Assembly (NCBI RefSeq): GCF_017591425.1
Contig: NW_024466218.1
Span: forward strand, 8,734,001-8,798,000
Direction of reading: 5' to 3'
DNA length: 64,000 bases
Source of the DNA: Ochotona curzoniae
Taxonomy: Eukaryota; Chordata; Mammalia; Lagomorpha; Ochotonidae
Positions 37,791-49,130 of the stretch are shown here, piece after piece; position 1 is the first letter of the stretch; the number at the start of each line of letters is the position of its first letter. A program made the position numbers and the translations under genes. The notes beneath the pieces are model-generated. The model saw nothing but the letters and a program-made list of their open reading frames with translations. It ran no database searches and was not told the DNA's origin.

Positions 37791-39534
37791 AATTTCATTT
37801 GATATCCATCTTATATTTGGAAGTAGCTATTCATATTCTATTACATCCTCACATCTGGATATGATAGTCTCTATTACACAGTTACTATGCATCCCCCTAA
37901 AATGAAAATCCATAAAACAAAATGAACAACAGGAAGAGAAATAGAAAATTTACAACAATGTGAAGTTCAATAACATAATACTAAATGATCAATGTGTTGT
38001 TGGAATAAGAATTTCAAAAGCCAAGAAGGATGGATAATCTTTATTTTGCTGTTGCTTGTCACCTACCACTCTAAGCGCTTCTTACTGGGAGATAAATAGC
38101 ATAAAAGGAAAAGAAAAAAAGAAAGAAAAGAAAAAAACCAACCTTCTACAGTTAGGAATGTTCAGTATTCAGTTTCATTCCCTCCTCTATTAGCAGCCTG
38201 CGGGCACCTTGTGGCTCTCTCCACTTCAATTAGTGGCTGTGCTTGTTACCATCACTCACAGTGGCTCAATTTTTTAATAAAAATGATTGACAAAAAAGGC
38301 TAATTTTGTAATGTGCAATATGAATTTGGAAAAATTCCATACGCGTCCAAGCACTAGGAAAGGCAAGCTAGGGTCAAAAAGGACAGTTTCTAGAACCATT
38401 TCAGCTACTGCCTTCTTCAGTTTCCAGCCATGCGACCTTGCACAAATGATTCCTTATATCAAAGTATTCTCGGAGAGGTGAATGGAATAATGGATATAAA
38501 GTGTTGTACAACAGCAAGCACCACAATTAGTCCTCAGTAAGCATTAACTATAATTATCATACATGAGTAAACAACAATGGCTTTGCTTATTTGTGCAGTA
38601 TGAGGCAGTTAATTTTAATAGTTTTACCTGACTCTGTCAAAAAGGAAAACAACTACAGCCCCACTCCTTAAAAAAGTTTTAATCATTGATACAAGAGTGT
38701 TATTCAAAAGACTGAGGGAATTTTAAAATTTTAATAGAAATGGAATTAAAAATTTATTTTGATGCAATTTTTGAAATCCAAGCATAATTTTTCCAGAACA
38801 GGCCTTTTTTATTATTTTTTTGAAGATACCCTGGAGAAGTTCAATAAATAACTGTTCACTTTGACTGTCTACTAGGGCAATTCATCAGAATTTCCTTCAA
38901 AGATATAACAGTGACAGGCACTAAGCCAGGTTTGTTTTCTTTTTCCTTTTAAATTCATCATCTAAAAGAAAATAATGCTTGGGGAAATCACATGTCTACA
39001 TAAAAAGCTTATAAAGATAGTAATTTAGGTATAAAACCATTGAGGACAGCAAGAAAGAAGCTTAAGAATCCTAAAAGAGAAGGGACGATAGAGAAAACAG
39101 GTCTTACATATGCTCCTCAGGCAATGGGAAAAGTGCTAAGAAATATCTCCCTTTTCCAGTAATTGCAGCTATAAAAAGAATATCATTACAGCTAGGTTAA
39201 GCCAATGCCTTTCTGTCAGAGGCACAGAAAAATGTTAAGATATTCTAATTTAGAATACTTAGCAGTCTTAGTATCAATCAACTTATACACAATCTTTTAA
39301 CTACACTGGCTTTTCTTTACAATGCTTTTCATTTTTGCTGAGTCAGAAAACTGGCTGAAATTCTGCAAAATCTACAGACATCTTTTAAATTACTAAATGC
39401 AAGTCAGCAATTGTGTCTAAAAATGCTATATTTCAGCTAAGTGATTAATTCAACCCCTATGCCATTTTAGGTAAAACTATTTAGAAGTTTGAATGTGCTG
39501 GTAAAAAAAAACATACAGATTAGGGCTTTGAAAC
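37791..39534. other. Single-copy AT-rich intronic DNA
   Basis: No recognised repeat or exon over about 1.7 kb. There is an A/G-rich low-complexity patch at 38100-38140. Confidence 0.5.
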
Positions 39535-39662
39535 ATTTTTTTAAAATTGATTACATTGCATTATGTGACACTGTCTCATGGGCTCAGGGATTCCCCCAAC
39601 CCCTCCCCATACCCTTTCCCTATGGTGGATTCCTCCACCTTGTTGCAGTATTACAGTGCTTT
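39535..39662 (-). mobile_element. L1 3' end fragment, minus strand
   Basis: 'aaaattgattacattgcatt' (complement of an L1 tail), 'ggattcccccaacccctcc' and 'ggtggattcctccaccttg' are the reverse of the lagomorph-type L1 3' terminus seen in plus at 36120-36220. Confidence 0.7.
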
Positions 39663-41129
39663 GAAACATTTTCAACTACAAGCTTATTAATCTTAATCTT
39701 CTACCATTATTAGCACTGGCTCTTTTTCTCCTGATCAATGCTGTTCACATCCGAGGCATGAGTTACAACTACTGCATTCAAATCACCCAACACTGTATCT
39801 CCAGCAAACCCAGATTTCTAACTCTTGGACTGAATATCTCTCAATTACCTCAACATAAATCATCATATTTGCTTCCCCCAGTGCTCACCATTAACTTACT
39901 GGAATTTGCTCTTGCATATGGGAAGATGGTACATTTCTATCCTGCTGAAAGTTGGTGTGGCTGTGGAATTCACCATTAAGGATGATGATGAAGTGGGAGA
40001 TGAGGTGCAGCATTCCTGGGCAGAAGCTTATTTAAATGGCCAGTGCATGATTTGCCATATTCTATCTCAACAATCATGGACACAGAAATACAGGACTAGT
40101 AAGTAGGTCTAGGGCTTCCAACATAGAAAAAGAGGTACAGCAGAAAGAACCCTTTCCCAGCCTTCAGCCAACTCTGGAAAAACACACTGCACACAGTAAA
40201 CCCTTGCTGTTTTAAAATCACTGCCTAATCTGGCCTATCGCAATACACTCAGCAGCAATCTATTTCTCCACCTGTGTTCTTCTCATTGATAAAACATCCA
40301 GGAAAACTCGGGATTGCATGAAGTTCCCATTTTCCTCATTTCTCATATATCAATATGCAGTTCTGGCAGTCTCAACGTCAAGTGCTTCCCACTTTGTCCT
40401 TTTGATTACATGTCACCTCTCTCCTTGATCACAAACTATAGCTTCCAAATATTGCCTTTTTCATTTTAAACCTTTTCTGCTCTAAATGAGCTTCCAAAAT
40501 GACACCTGCACAATTCATGTAGAAGAACATGGGGCCTTTCCCCTTAATAAAGTACTTTAAATTTGTCCCTACTGTTCACATGTGAGGAGCTTCCTGCAGA
40601 CAGAGTCTGTGCTGGGGACTCCGGGAATAAGGATGGGCCAAACACTTACACACTGACCTTGCCTGTGAAGCTGTGACACAGCTACCTGTAGAAGGTGGTG
40701 TTCAAAAACTCATACTCAAGAAAACACTACAGCCTGTGATGTAATTTGTTCTGAAACACTGGAGTGGTTTCAAGCTTCTCTGTGAAAACTGAACAGTCAT
40801 AGTCTAGCTTGCTTTCCAGACAGAACGAAAAAGGGACAGAGTTTCTCATTAGCTTGACAGGGACACACAGCCCAAGATTCCTCATCAACCTCTTCTGAAA
40901 TTGCTACTGATATAAGTTAACTCCATTAACACCATATACTACTACTGCTGTTATTTACTAATTTTTATGTTGGAGTTCATTAGAGTTCCTGTCCCACTGG
41001 ATTCTGTTGCAATCTAATATCAACAATTACTTGAGCTCAGAACAGGAAGAAAGGTTGAGTTACTAGTTAAGCCATGAGGTAAAGGTCAAACTCCAATATA
41101 TTTCAGCTCTTCAAAATCAGCTTCGAACT
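39663..41129. other. Single-copy intronic DNA
   Basis: No exon or confident repeat. Some L2-like phrases occur from 40370 but cannot be aligned securely by eye. Confidence 0.45.
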
Positions 41130-41490
41130 TGCCTTTTGGGCCTGCTCCTTTCACACTGTTAAAACAGCTCTGTTCAACAGGCTCCAAATCTCTCATGGGA
41201 ATACCATTCTCCTGCTTTGAAACTTGGCAAAATCATACTCATTCTTCAATGACTAGCTCAGTCGTCAATTAATGTTTTCAGTGAAACCTACCCCAAGAGC
41301 TTTTGGCAACACTAGGCCCCTGGCATGAAGTAATTCCATGTTTAGAACAGGAAAACATTTAATTGTCTAAGAATTGACTTACCCAGTAGGCCTATGAACT
41401 CCCTGAGGCTCAAGTCTACATTTGGTTATCTTCTGTCCCAAGCACTTGTAAGCCATCAGGCACACGAGCCATAGTTTTTAAGTGAATAGC
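41130..41490 (+). mobile_element. L2 LINE relic, 3' end
   Basis: 'ctcctttcacactgttaaaac', 'caggcctatgaactccctgaggctc'-like order and 'ctgtcccaagcacttgtaag' resemble the L2 3' end. High divergence. Confidence 0.5.
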
Positions 41491-41552
41491 ATGGTCAAAA
41501 CCACATACCATGATCCCACTTTCTGAATCAACCTATTGACAGACAGTAGGGG

Positions 41553-41904
41553 GAAATTATTATTTTTTTTTGAAAGATTTTATTTTTATTTATTTATTTA
41601 TTTTGGAAAGGCGGATACACAGAGAGGAGAGACAGAGAGGAAGATCTTTCATCCGATGATTCACTCCTAGACGGCCGCAACAGCCAGAGCTGAGCCAATC
41701 CAAAGCCAGGAGCCTCTTCCGGTCTCCCACACGGGTGCAGAGTCCCAAAATTTTGTCCTCGACTGCTTTTCCAGGCCATAGGCAGGGAGCTGGAAGGGAA
41801 GCGAGGCTGCTGGGATAGAACCGGCGCCCATATGGGATCCCGGGCATGCAAGGTGAGGACCTTAACCACTGTGCCATTGCGCCGGGCCCGAAACTATTAT
41901 TTTT
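41553..41904 (-). mobile_element. Young C-type SINE, minus strand, near consensus
   Basis: The best-preserved copy in the window (element about 41568-41889). Read on minus it begins 'gggcccggcgcaatggcac', has an A box ('tggcacagtgg') and a B box ('ggttctatccc') for RNA polymerase III, and ends with (aaat)n. The flanks 'gaaa(t/c)tattattttt' at 41553-41567 and 41890-41904 match at 14 of 15 bases. CpGs are largely retained, so it is young. Confidence 0.96.
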
Positions 41905-42014
41905 AAACTCCAAAAAAATTCTGTATTTATAAACCACTGATTTAAAAAACATATGGCATTTCCCTTAACTACAGGCTAGTAAAATGCCAACAGGTGTACA
42001 TCTACGTGTATGTA

Positions 42015-42450
42015 GGTGCAATAGTTTCCTGTGGATGCTGTAGTGAATTAACACAAACTGGCTAGATTAAAACAATAGAAATTTAGTCTCTCACAGTTCT
42101 GAAGGTCAAAGTTCCAACGTCCTGGCCTTCCTTTGAAGGCCCCAGGATGGATTCAGTTCCCTGGTTCTTCTGGTTTCTCATCAGCCCAGGTCAACTGGCT
42201 TGAAGATGGAATGCTCTAATCTCTGCTTCTGCCTCTTTGTGCTCACTCTGTTTCCTACTTTTCTATCTCAATCTCACTTTCTCGTAAGGATAGATTTACA
42301 GCCCTTTCAGGTAATCTAGAATGACCTCATCTTATGATTGTTGATCACATCTGCCAAGATCTTTTTCCAAATAAGGCAGCAATTACAGGTTCCAGGAATC
42401 TTGATATGGTCACATCTTTTGGGAATCACCATTCGACCTACTACCCGTGT
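42015..42450 (-). mobile_element. MLT1-type MaLR LTR, minus strand
   Basis: Reverse-complement layout of an MLT1 LTR: 'gtttcctgtggatgctgtag', 'aaacaatagaaatttagtctctcacagttctg', 'cagccctttcaggtaatctag', 'gacctcatcttatgattg', ending near 'attcgacctactaccc'. A solo, non-coding relic of an ancient ERVL-MaLR element. Confidence 0.8.
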
Positions 42451-43844
42451 GTGTTGTACATAATGTGTTGTATATAGCCACCTACAAAGAAAAACCTCAC
42501 AGAAGTTATTAAAACTCTATTAAACATCTACATATTGTCTAAGCAATACAGTTTGGAACCCAAGTTGGGAGTTGGGAACACAAATATGAATACAATAGAT
42601 GCAACTGCTGATTTTATAGCAGTCAGGCTCTGCTATTCTTTAAAGCTGTAAAATGAAGTATGTGGGACCCTGACAAAATGATGGTTGGGAACATTCCGTG
42701 ACACCCAGATTATCTCCTACCCTGCACTAAGACACTCAAAGAAGCACTCAGTTGCACATGTTTGTTTTGTGCACTGAGTTATTTGACTCAATGATCTTCT
42801 CTGAAACTATTATAATTCATGTACTTTAAGATGTCATCACCAGTAAGATTCTCATTGTAACACTCATGACAGAATAAACACCTCTGATTAAACCATGTCA
42901 TTCCATTAATTATTAGACACATGCTGATTTCTGACATACTAAAATGTGTACCATAGCCAATCACTGAATGCCCTAATTTCCATTTTGAAATATGTTCTCA
43001 CAAAACAGCAGCACAAACTAAAGTGCTTCTGATGAAACGATATGGCCCAATTTCAATAATCTGCCAGCAAAATTTTAATATTAGATTGGCTTTATCCAGC
43101 TTTGGAATATTTTTAAACTTTTTGCTATCAGGCTAATAGACATGTAAGTAACATTTACTGGGTTTCGTCTAGTCATGAGGAGCCAGAGCTATAGAAACAA
43201 ACCTAAGTGACATGAGCAATAAGCAGGAAGGAGTGTCTATTAGGATCATTAGCATCTCTTTCCTCACCCAGAACCTGCTAAAAAGTTAGATGAAGGATGG
43301 AGTACAGGCTCCTGTGTGTGGACTGGGGTGGAGCTGACAAGGATGAGAGAACTTCATTAAGTCTGTGGAGAAATGGAATGAAAACCCAAGTTCATTTTGA
43401 TGCAAAAGAAATTTCGGACCTACAGTTTTTTCATAATGTATATTTCTCAAGAACATTTTATAGAATACATGCGTTAAGAAAAAAACTTCACAAAAAAAAA
43501 ACCCTTTAATTCCATTTCCCACAAATATTTTCAAGTACCTTCAGTACCTTCATATGTAAGGGAGAAACCAGAACATCCCTCAACATTTGTTATCCAAGTG
43601 GTGGAATGCCTTATTAGGTTCTGATAAATGTACAAGAGAAGACAGGGTCCCTGTTCTTAGACAGTTTAGAAAATTAAAAATAGGATAAAAATCTAAAAAT
43701 AGAATAAAACTTTTAAATGCAAGGAGTTCCAAAATAATGTTTCTCAAGGAATCCAGGAAGAAATTTTTACTACCATTTTATCCAAGGGTCATAAAGTACT
43801 AGACCAAGTTTCAGAGGACATGGGTTTTTCCGCTTAAAGTTCTG
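42451..43844. other. Single-copy intronic DNA
   Basis: No exon recognised. 43590-43720 has a faint L2/MIR trace ('acagggtccctgttcttagac'). Confidence 0.5.
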
Positions 43845-44125
43845 ACTTGTTTTCATTTTATTTCAAAGACAGAGAGGCAGACAGAACACAGACCACTGAC
43901 TCACTTCCCAAATGCCTGCAAGAATCAAGGATGGGCCAGTCAGAAAGCAAGAGCCCAGAACTTGGTTCAGGTCTCCCAACCACGCACCATGCTCTGTGGC
44001 CTCCCAGGAAACAGCAGGAAGCTTTACTGGAAGTGGAAGAACTAGGACAGGAGTTAGACATTCCCATGTGGAACACAAGAGATCCCAAGCAGCAACTTGA
44101 CCTGTGATAAACGCCTGCCTCAAAA
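43845..44125 (-). mobile_element. C-type SINE, minus strand
   Basis: 'ttatttcaaagacagagaggcagacag', 'gagcccagaacttggttcagg', 'ctgtggcctcccaggaaacagc', head 'gataaacgcctgcctc'. Confidence 0.82.
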
Positions 44126-44139
44126 GTTCGAGTTTTCAT

Positions 44140-44260
44140 TCCGAGATACGCACACTGTCCTACTTTTTTTCTAAAAACATTTAGATCTGGTTCTTGCATG
44201 AGAGATTAAGAAGAATCGGAAAGACAATTCCAACAAAAACTCTGGGAGAGCTAAACAAAA
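44140..44260 (+). repeat. Unclassified dispersed repeat, copy A
   Basis: Contains 'agatctggttcttgcatgag', 'agattaagaagaatcgg' and 'gacaattccaacaaa'. A related block lies 2 kb downstream at 46212-46325 (copy B), with roughly 80% identity over the best 60 bases by eye. The family is not recognised. Confidence 0.6.
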
Positions 44261-44929
44261 CGTAAGAGGGATTTATTTTAGGTCTTTCAAAATGGATAAC
44301 TGTGAGTCACTACAGGATTTTAAAGAAACAGACAAATACACAAAGTAAAAGAATCCCCCTTATGAAAAAGACATGGAGGAAATACTTACATACCCTCAGT
44401 TAAGTAAACTAAATGTGAAGGCAATTTTCAGATCATCCTTAATTCTTAATTTTTCTCTCCTCCACCCTTTCCCTCTCTCTCTCTCTCACACACAATTGAA
44501 TAACAGCTTTGTGAATTATCATCTTGAAACAAATCCTACCCTGGAGAAAACTTACTGCCAAAGTATCTGGACTATTCTTCCAGAAGATGCTTAACAACTT
44601 ACTATAACTTCTGAGATCCACCACGGTAACTCTGGCTTCAAAATGAACTCAAGTCTTTAGAAAAGCAAATCTTGGGTCTCCTACAAGCACTGAAGAAGAA
44701 GACTACGTGGAGATTAGCAGTCATTCCAGGTACAATTTCTACTCTTTGCAGAATTAAAGGATTCTTTTCAGATTTCATTAACCTGAAGTGTCTTAGCAAT
44801 CAAAAAGCAGGACCTCAAAAGACCATACCTCACAAGGTATGGCTGAAATATATTTTTCTAATGTTAAAGAGAAAACTAAATTTGACAAAGATAGTCCATG
44901 ACACCAAGAAAGAGATTTTTTAAAATAAA

Positions 44930-45280
44930 TCGGCCAACACAATAGCAGTCTGGAGGAAAATAAAAATCTTACATCATAAGAAAAAATTAATTCCAGATGG
45001 GGTGAAGACCAATAAAAAAAACTTCAAACCTTCTGAGACAATCTAAGAGACCACATATAATCTAGGTGTCAGGAGGACTTTTCTTAGCCAAGATTAAAAA
45101 TAGGAAAAGGATATTTGTCCATGTGAAAATAAAAACTCTTAAATAAAAATACAGAAACAAATTCAATAGACAAGACCAATGTAAACATGAACAGGGCCTC
45201 ATAACATAAGCATAACCTCCAGAAATTGTAAAGAATAACCAATAACAGAGAATTCAAAGTATTATTACAATTCTTAAAAA
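44930..45280 (+). mobile_element. Old L1 fragment (ORF2 C-terminal part)
   Basis: 'caatagcagtctggaggaaa', 'ttaattccagatggggtgaag' and 'gacttttcttagccaag' follow the L1 ORF2 C-terminal order. The element continues after two SINEs at 45973-46586 and 46952-47265. Confidence 0.65.
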
Positions 45281-45622
45281 TTCAAAAAGTAGGGCCTGAT
45301 GTGATAGCCTAGTGACTAAAGTCCTCACATTGTACCCACTGGGACCCCGTATAGGAACCGGTTCGTGTCTCAGTTGCTCCACTTCCCATCCAGCTCCCTG
45401 CTTGTGGCCTGGGAAAGCAGTAGAGGATGGCCCAAAGCCTCGGAACCCTGCACCCCAGTTGAAGACATGGAAGAGGCTCCTGGCTTCGGATCGGCTCAGC
45501 TCTAGCCATTGTAGCCACTTGGGGGGGGGGTAATCAGCAGATGCAAGATCTTTTTGGCTTTCCTCCTCTCTATAAATCCGACTTTCCAATAAAAAATAAA
45601 TCTTAAAATAGTTCAAAAAGTA
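45281..45622 (+). mobile_element. C-type SINE with 11-bp target duplication
   Basis: Element about 45292-45611: 'gggcctgatgtgatagcctag' through 'ccaataaaaaataaatc'. 'ttcaaaaagta' occurs at 45281-45291 and 45612-45622. A run of ten G near 45523 is an internal expansion. Confidence 0.93.
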
Positions 45623-45649
45623 AACTCATATATAAAAAGAGCAGACTTG

Positions 45650-45972
45650 GGCCAGAGTTGTGGTATAAGAGGTGAAATCCCTGCCTGTGACACTGCCATC
45701 CTATATGGATTCTGGTTGGAGTGCAGCTGCTCCACTTCCAATCCAGCTTCCTTGTAACATGCCTAAAAGAGCAGCCAAAAGTGGTCCAAGTCCATGGGTC
45801 ACTGCCATCCACACGGACACCCAAAAGAATCTCCTGGCTGTGCATCCACCCAGCTCTTCCATTATGGTCACATGGGAAGTGAACTAGTGGACAGAATCAA
45901 TCAATCCATCAAAATCAATCAGTCTCTCTCTCTGTCTTCTAATTCTGCCTTTTAAATAATAAATATTTTTAA
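45650..45972 (+). mobile_element. C-type SINE, diverged
   Basis: 'gggccagagttgtggtataag', 'ctgccatcctatatggattc', 'tccacttccaatccagcttcc', 'catgggaagtgaactagtgg', tail 'taaataataaatattttt'. It contains a local 'aatcaatcaatcc' expansion. Confidence 0.82.
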
Positions 45973-46586
45973 GGGAGCAAATAATCACTAACAAGGAGAT
46001 GCAAACTATCACAGCAATAAATCTCACTTAACATTCATTAAACTGACCAACTTTTTACAAAAACATGATAACAACCATGTTTGACACAGGTGTGCAGAAC
46101 AGCATTCTCACATCTCTATGACAGAAATGAGATTTTTTATGGAGTCTCTGGACAGTATTTTGGCAACATCTATTATATAAATCTGCCTCTGTAAACTAAG
46201 AGTTGATGGGGATCCGAGACATTTTCTCCTAGCAAGATCTGGTGTGAGTTCTCGCATGTGAGATTAAGAGAATCAGGGAGACAATGCCATCAAAGCTGTT
46301 CTGGAGGAAAAGTGAAAGATGCCAGATAGCAACCACTGAAACTTCCAGAAATAATGAACAAATGGACAGCATCATATGCATGGAGTTTTAGCCAGCCAAA
46401 TGCCAACAACCAGAAACAAATTGAACACCAATCAATAGATGACTGAGTTATTCCTCAATATGGAAAACAACAAAGCAGTTACCAAACAAGGAATGAATTT
46501 GTATTACATGAAATGATTTAAAAAGACCTCTGTGAGTGATATAAACAAGAGGACAGAAAGAACTTATAATATAAGCCCACTTTGAT
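45973..46586 (+). mobile_element. Old L1 fragment, continued, with foreign block
   Basis: 'aaggagatgcaaactatcac', 'gtattttggcaacatctatt', 'ccaacaaccagaaacaaattg' and 'caccaatcaatagatgactgag' are L1 ORF2-end landmarks. The part at 46212-46325 does not fit L1 and matches the repeat at 44140-44260. Confidence 0.65.
46212..46325 (+). repeat. Unclassified dispersed repeat, copy B
   Basis: Contains 'agatctggtgtgagttctcg', 'catgtgagattaagagaatc' and 'gagacaatgccatcaaag', related to copy A at 44140-44260. It interrupts an old L1, which suggests an insertion. Confidence 0.6.
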
Positions 46587-46951
46587 AAAATAATGATAGA
46601 GGGTCAGTGTTTGGGTACAGTGGGGTTCAGCCACTGTCTGTGATATCAGCATCCCATTTGAGAACCTGTACTGAGAGTTTGTGTTCTGGCTGCTCCGCTC
46701 CTGATCCAACTTCCTACTATTGACTGTGCTCAAGAAAGCAGCAGAGGATGGTCGGAGGCCTAAGTTCCCTTGCTACCCATGTGGGAGACCATTTGAGTTA
46801 CAGGCTGCAGGAGTCAGCTTGACCCATCCTTAGCCACTGCAGACACTTGGATAGTGAATCAGCAAACAAAAGCTCTCTTTGCTGTTGGCTTTTCCCCTCC
46901 TTCCCTCTTTCCTTTTCTAATGATAAAATTTTAAAATAAAATAATGATAGA
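46587..46951 (+). mobile_element. C-type SINE with perfect 14-bp target duplication
   Basis: Element about 46601-46937: 'gggtcagtgtttgggtacag', 'tcctgatccaacttcctac', 'gtgaatcagcaaacaaaagc'. 'aaaataatgataga' flanks it exactly at 46587-46600 and 46938-46951. It lies within the 3' UTR of the old L1. Confidence 0.94.
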
Positions 46952-47265
46952 CTTCTGTCTCTCTCTGTTTGCTATGTTGGTAGAGGATTAGATTAATACA
47001 TAAAACCATGAAAATGGCACTATAGTTTACAGCAGATTACAAACAGACAGGTAGGAATGGCAAAGTGATGAATTTATGTGGAGGAGAAAGGCTTTTTTAA
47101 AAAAGTAGTTAAAAGCCTCATTTATATAAAGGTATGTGTGTGTATATAAATAGGGGGTACATCAAATAGCTGATGTTTATCTCTGAGTAGTGGGATGTTA
47201 GACTATCTCTGAAAACATTTTTATGTATTCAGATTCTTCAAAATAAATGTTTCTAATTCAGAGAA
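46952..47265 (+). mobile_element. Old L1 3' UTR, final piece
   Basis: 'atttatataaaggtatgtgtg', 'gctgatgtttatctctgagtagtggg' and 'ttatgtattcagattcttc' match the style of L1M 3' UTR ends. It ends near 'aataaatgtttctaa'. Confidence 0.6.
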
Positions 47266-48859
47266 TAAATTTTTGCTTCATTGTAAAAATCTAAAAACTA
47301 GGTACACTACCAACAGTTATTTAGACTTAACTGATGCCTCCTTCCTCTCTCTCCTTTATCCTCGACCCAGCACAAACCCCCATTACTATCTATCAGTGTT
47401 TAACTGTAGACAATCTGCTCAGATTAAAAGCTATCCATACAGTCAAAAACAAAGGGAAGAAGGTTGAGGTTTGGGTGAGCACAATTCATAAGTCACCTGG
47501 TCCACTAGGAAATTACTCTGAGGTTTCTTCCCCAGTACTGAAGTTATCTTGTCCATCACTTTTAGTAACCGTCAGCTCAACACCCTGAGTAATACAGCTA
47601 TGTATAGAGACTCAGGGTGCTAAGTTGTCAAGACTGATTGTATTTTATTCCCTGGTAATCACAGGATATACGTACAGTGGGAATTAGACTGGGATTTCCT
47701 TCCCTTACCTCTCTTACCTTCTTTCTTCTTAGGCTATTACAGCAAAAATTTACACAGATACTCAACAGAAGAAATGACATTCAAAGGGTCATTTGTGTCT
47801 CTGTGTTTCTCTAAGTGATGCGTGAATTTCTCTTATTTATTCTCTAATGTCAGGACCTAGACTGTGAGCTTCAATAGATTTTGAAGGTGCTGCAGTCCAT
47901 CTCTCACTAAGAAGAGTTCATCAGGAATTACACGTGAAAAACAATGCCACATTTTTACACATACCAATTTAATTCCCACTCTTTAGAATCAAATAGTGAG
48001 CAATGGAGCTTGTCAGCTTAGTTCCATGAAATGCACAGGATTGATCCACGGGCAAGTATCTTGGAACACTCCATGATCTGAACACAAATGAAAGTTAAGT
48101 TGAGAACACACAGCGTGGGTTTACTAAAATTATCACGAGATGATTTTATTCTATGCAGTAGAAAGTTGTTCTTTCTTCCAAAGGAGCAGCCACAGCAGTG
48201 ATTATCAAGCATTTCGATCCAATAGCCAGTCTGATAAAGAACTGTAAATCCATTATAATTATTCAGTTTCAAAACAAGAGCTAATACACATAGACATTAA
48301 CTAAAAAGCGATAGAAGTATAAAATGTGATGAACCCATGTGAGACTTGAAGATTACCTTTATACATCCTGATGAAAACCAAAAATCGAGTACATTTTTAA
48401 TAACAAGAGCTTTGAAAAATAATTACCAATGAAGTGAACACAACACTGAGAAAATTCACAGAAGAAAGACATTTATATTACTGAAACTATTTTACAAGTA
48501 ATAGGAAATAGTAAAAATGCCCAATTTTAATGATTTGTATCAGAAAGACTGAAAAACAAATAATATTCTATTCTATAAGCCTTATTCATTCACTGACGAT
48601 GGTATAGTTTCCTGGATGCAGCTTATTAACAATCTAAACACAAATTTTCAGCAATAAATCCACTTGCAAAAAACCAAAACCATCTAAGACTGACAAATTC
48701 AAGTACAGACAGCCTCAAAAGAAACAGACATAAAACATCTGATGTCTCACAGTCAGAAAAACAATCAGATTGACATTTACTGGACAAGGCAGAATTCTAT
48801 ACAGTAAAAGAAATTTCATTTTCAAAGAACAATAAAGAAGGAAAAATTTCTAGGATAAA
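47266..48859. other. Single-copy intronic DNA
   Basis: About 1.6 kb; nothing recognised on either strand. Confidence 0.5.
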
Positions 48860-49130
48860 ATGCAAAATGTATTTGCTAGAAAGGCAGTGACAGATAGATC
48901 TTCCATCCATCAATTCACTCCCTAAAAGGCTGCAACTGCCAGAAAGGGATCTGGCTGAAGGTAGGGGTCAAGAACTCCATCTCGGTCTCCCACCTGGGTG
49001 ACAGCGACCCAATTACTTGAGTCATCAACTGCTGCCTTCCAGCATGTGCACACGCCAGAAGCCAGAATGAAGCTTGAAATTGAGACTGGATATGGAATAT
49101 AGGTTTCTCAAGCAGATCCCTACTGAGGTG
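48860..49130 (-). mobile_element. C-type SINE, minus strand, diverged
   Basis: 'gatcttccatccatcaattcac', 'gtcaagaactccatctcggtctcccacc', 'tacttgagtcatcaactgctgcc', ending near 'caagcagatccctactg'. Confidence 0.8.

Noticed and set aside
41553..41904. A functional tRNA gene because of clear A and B boxes on the minus strand
   Set aside because: The boxes belong to the tRNA-derived head of a C-type SINE, with SINE body, A-rich tail and target duplications. There is no cloverleaf-complete tRNA.
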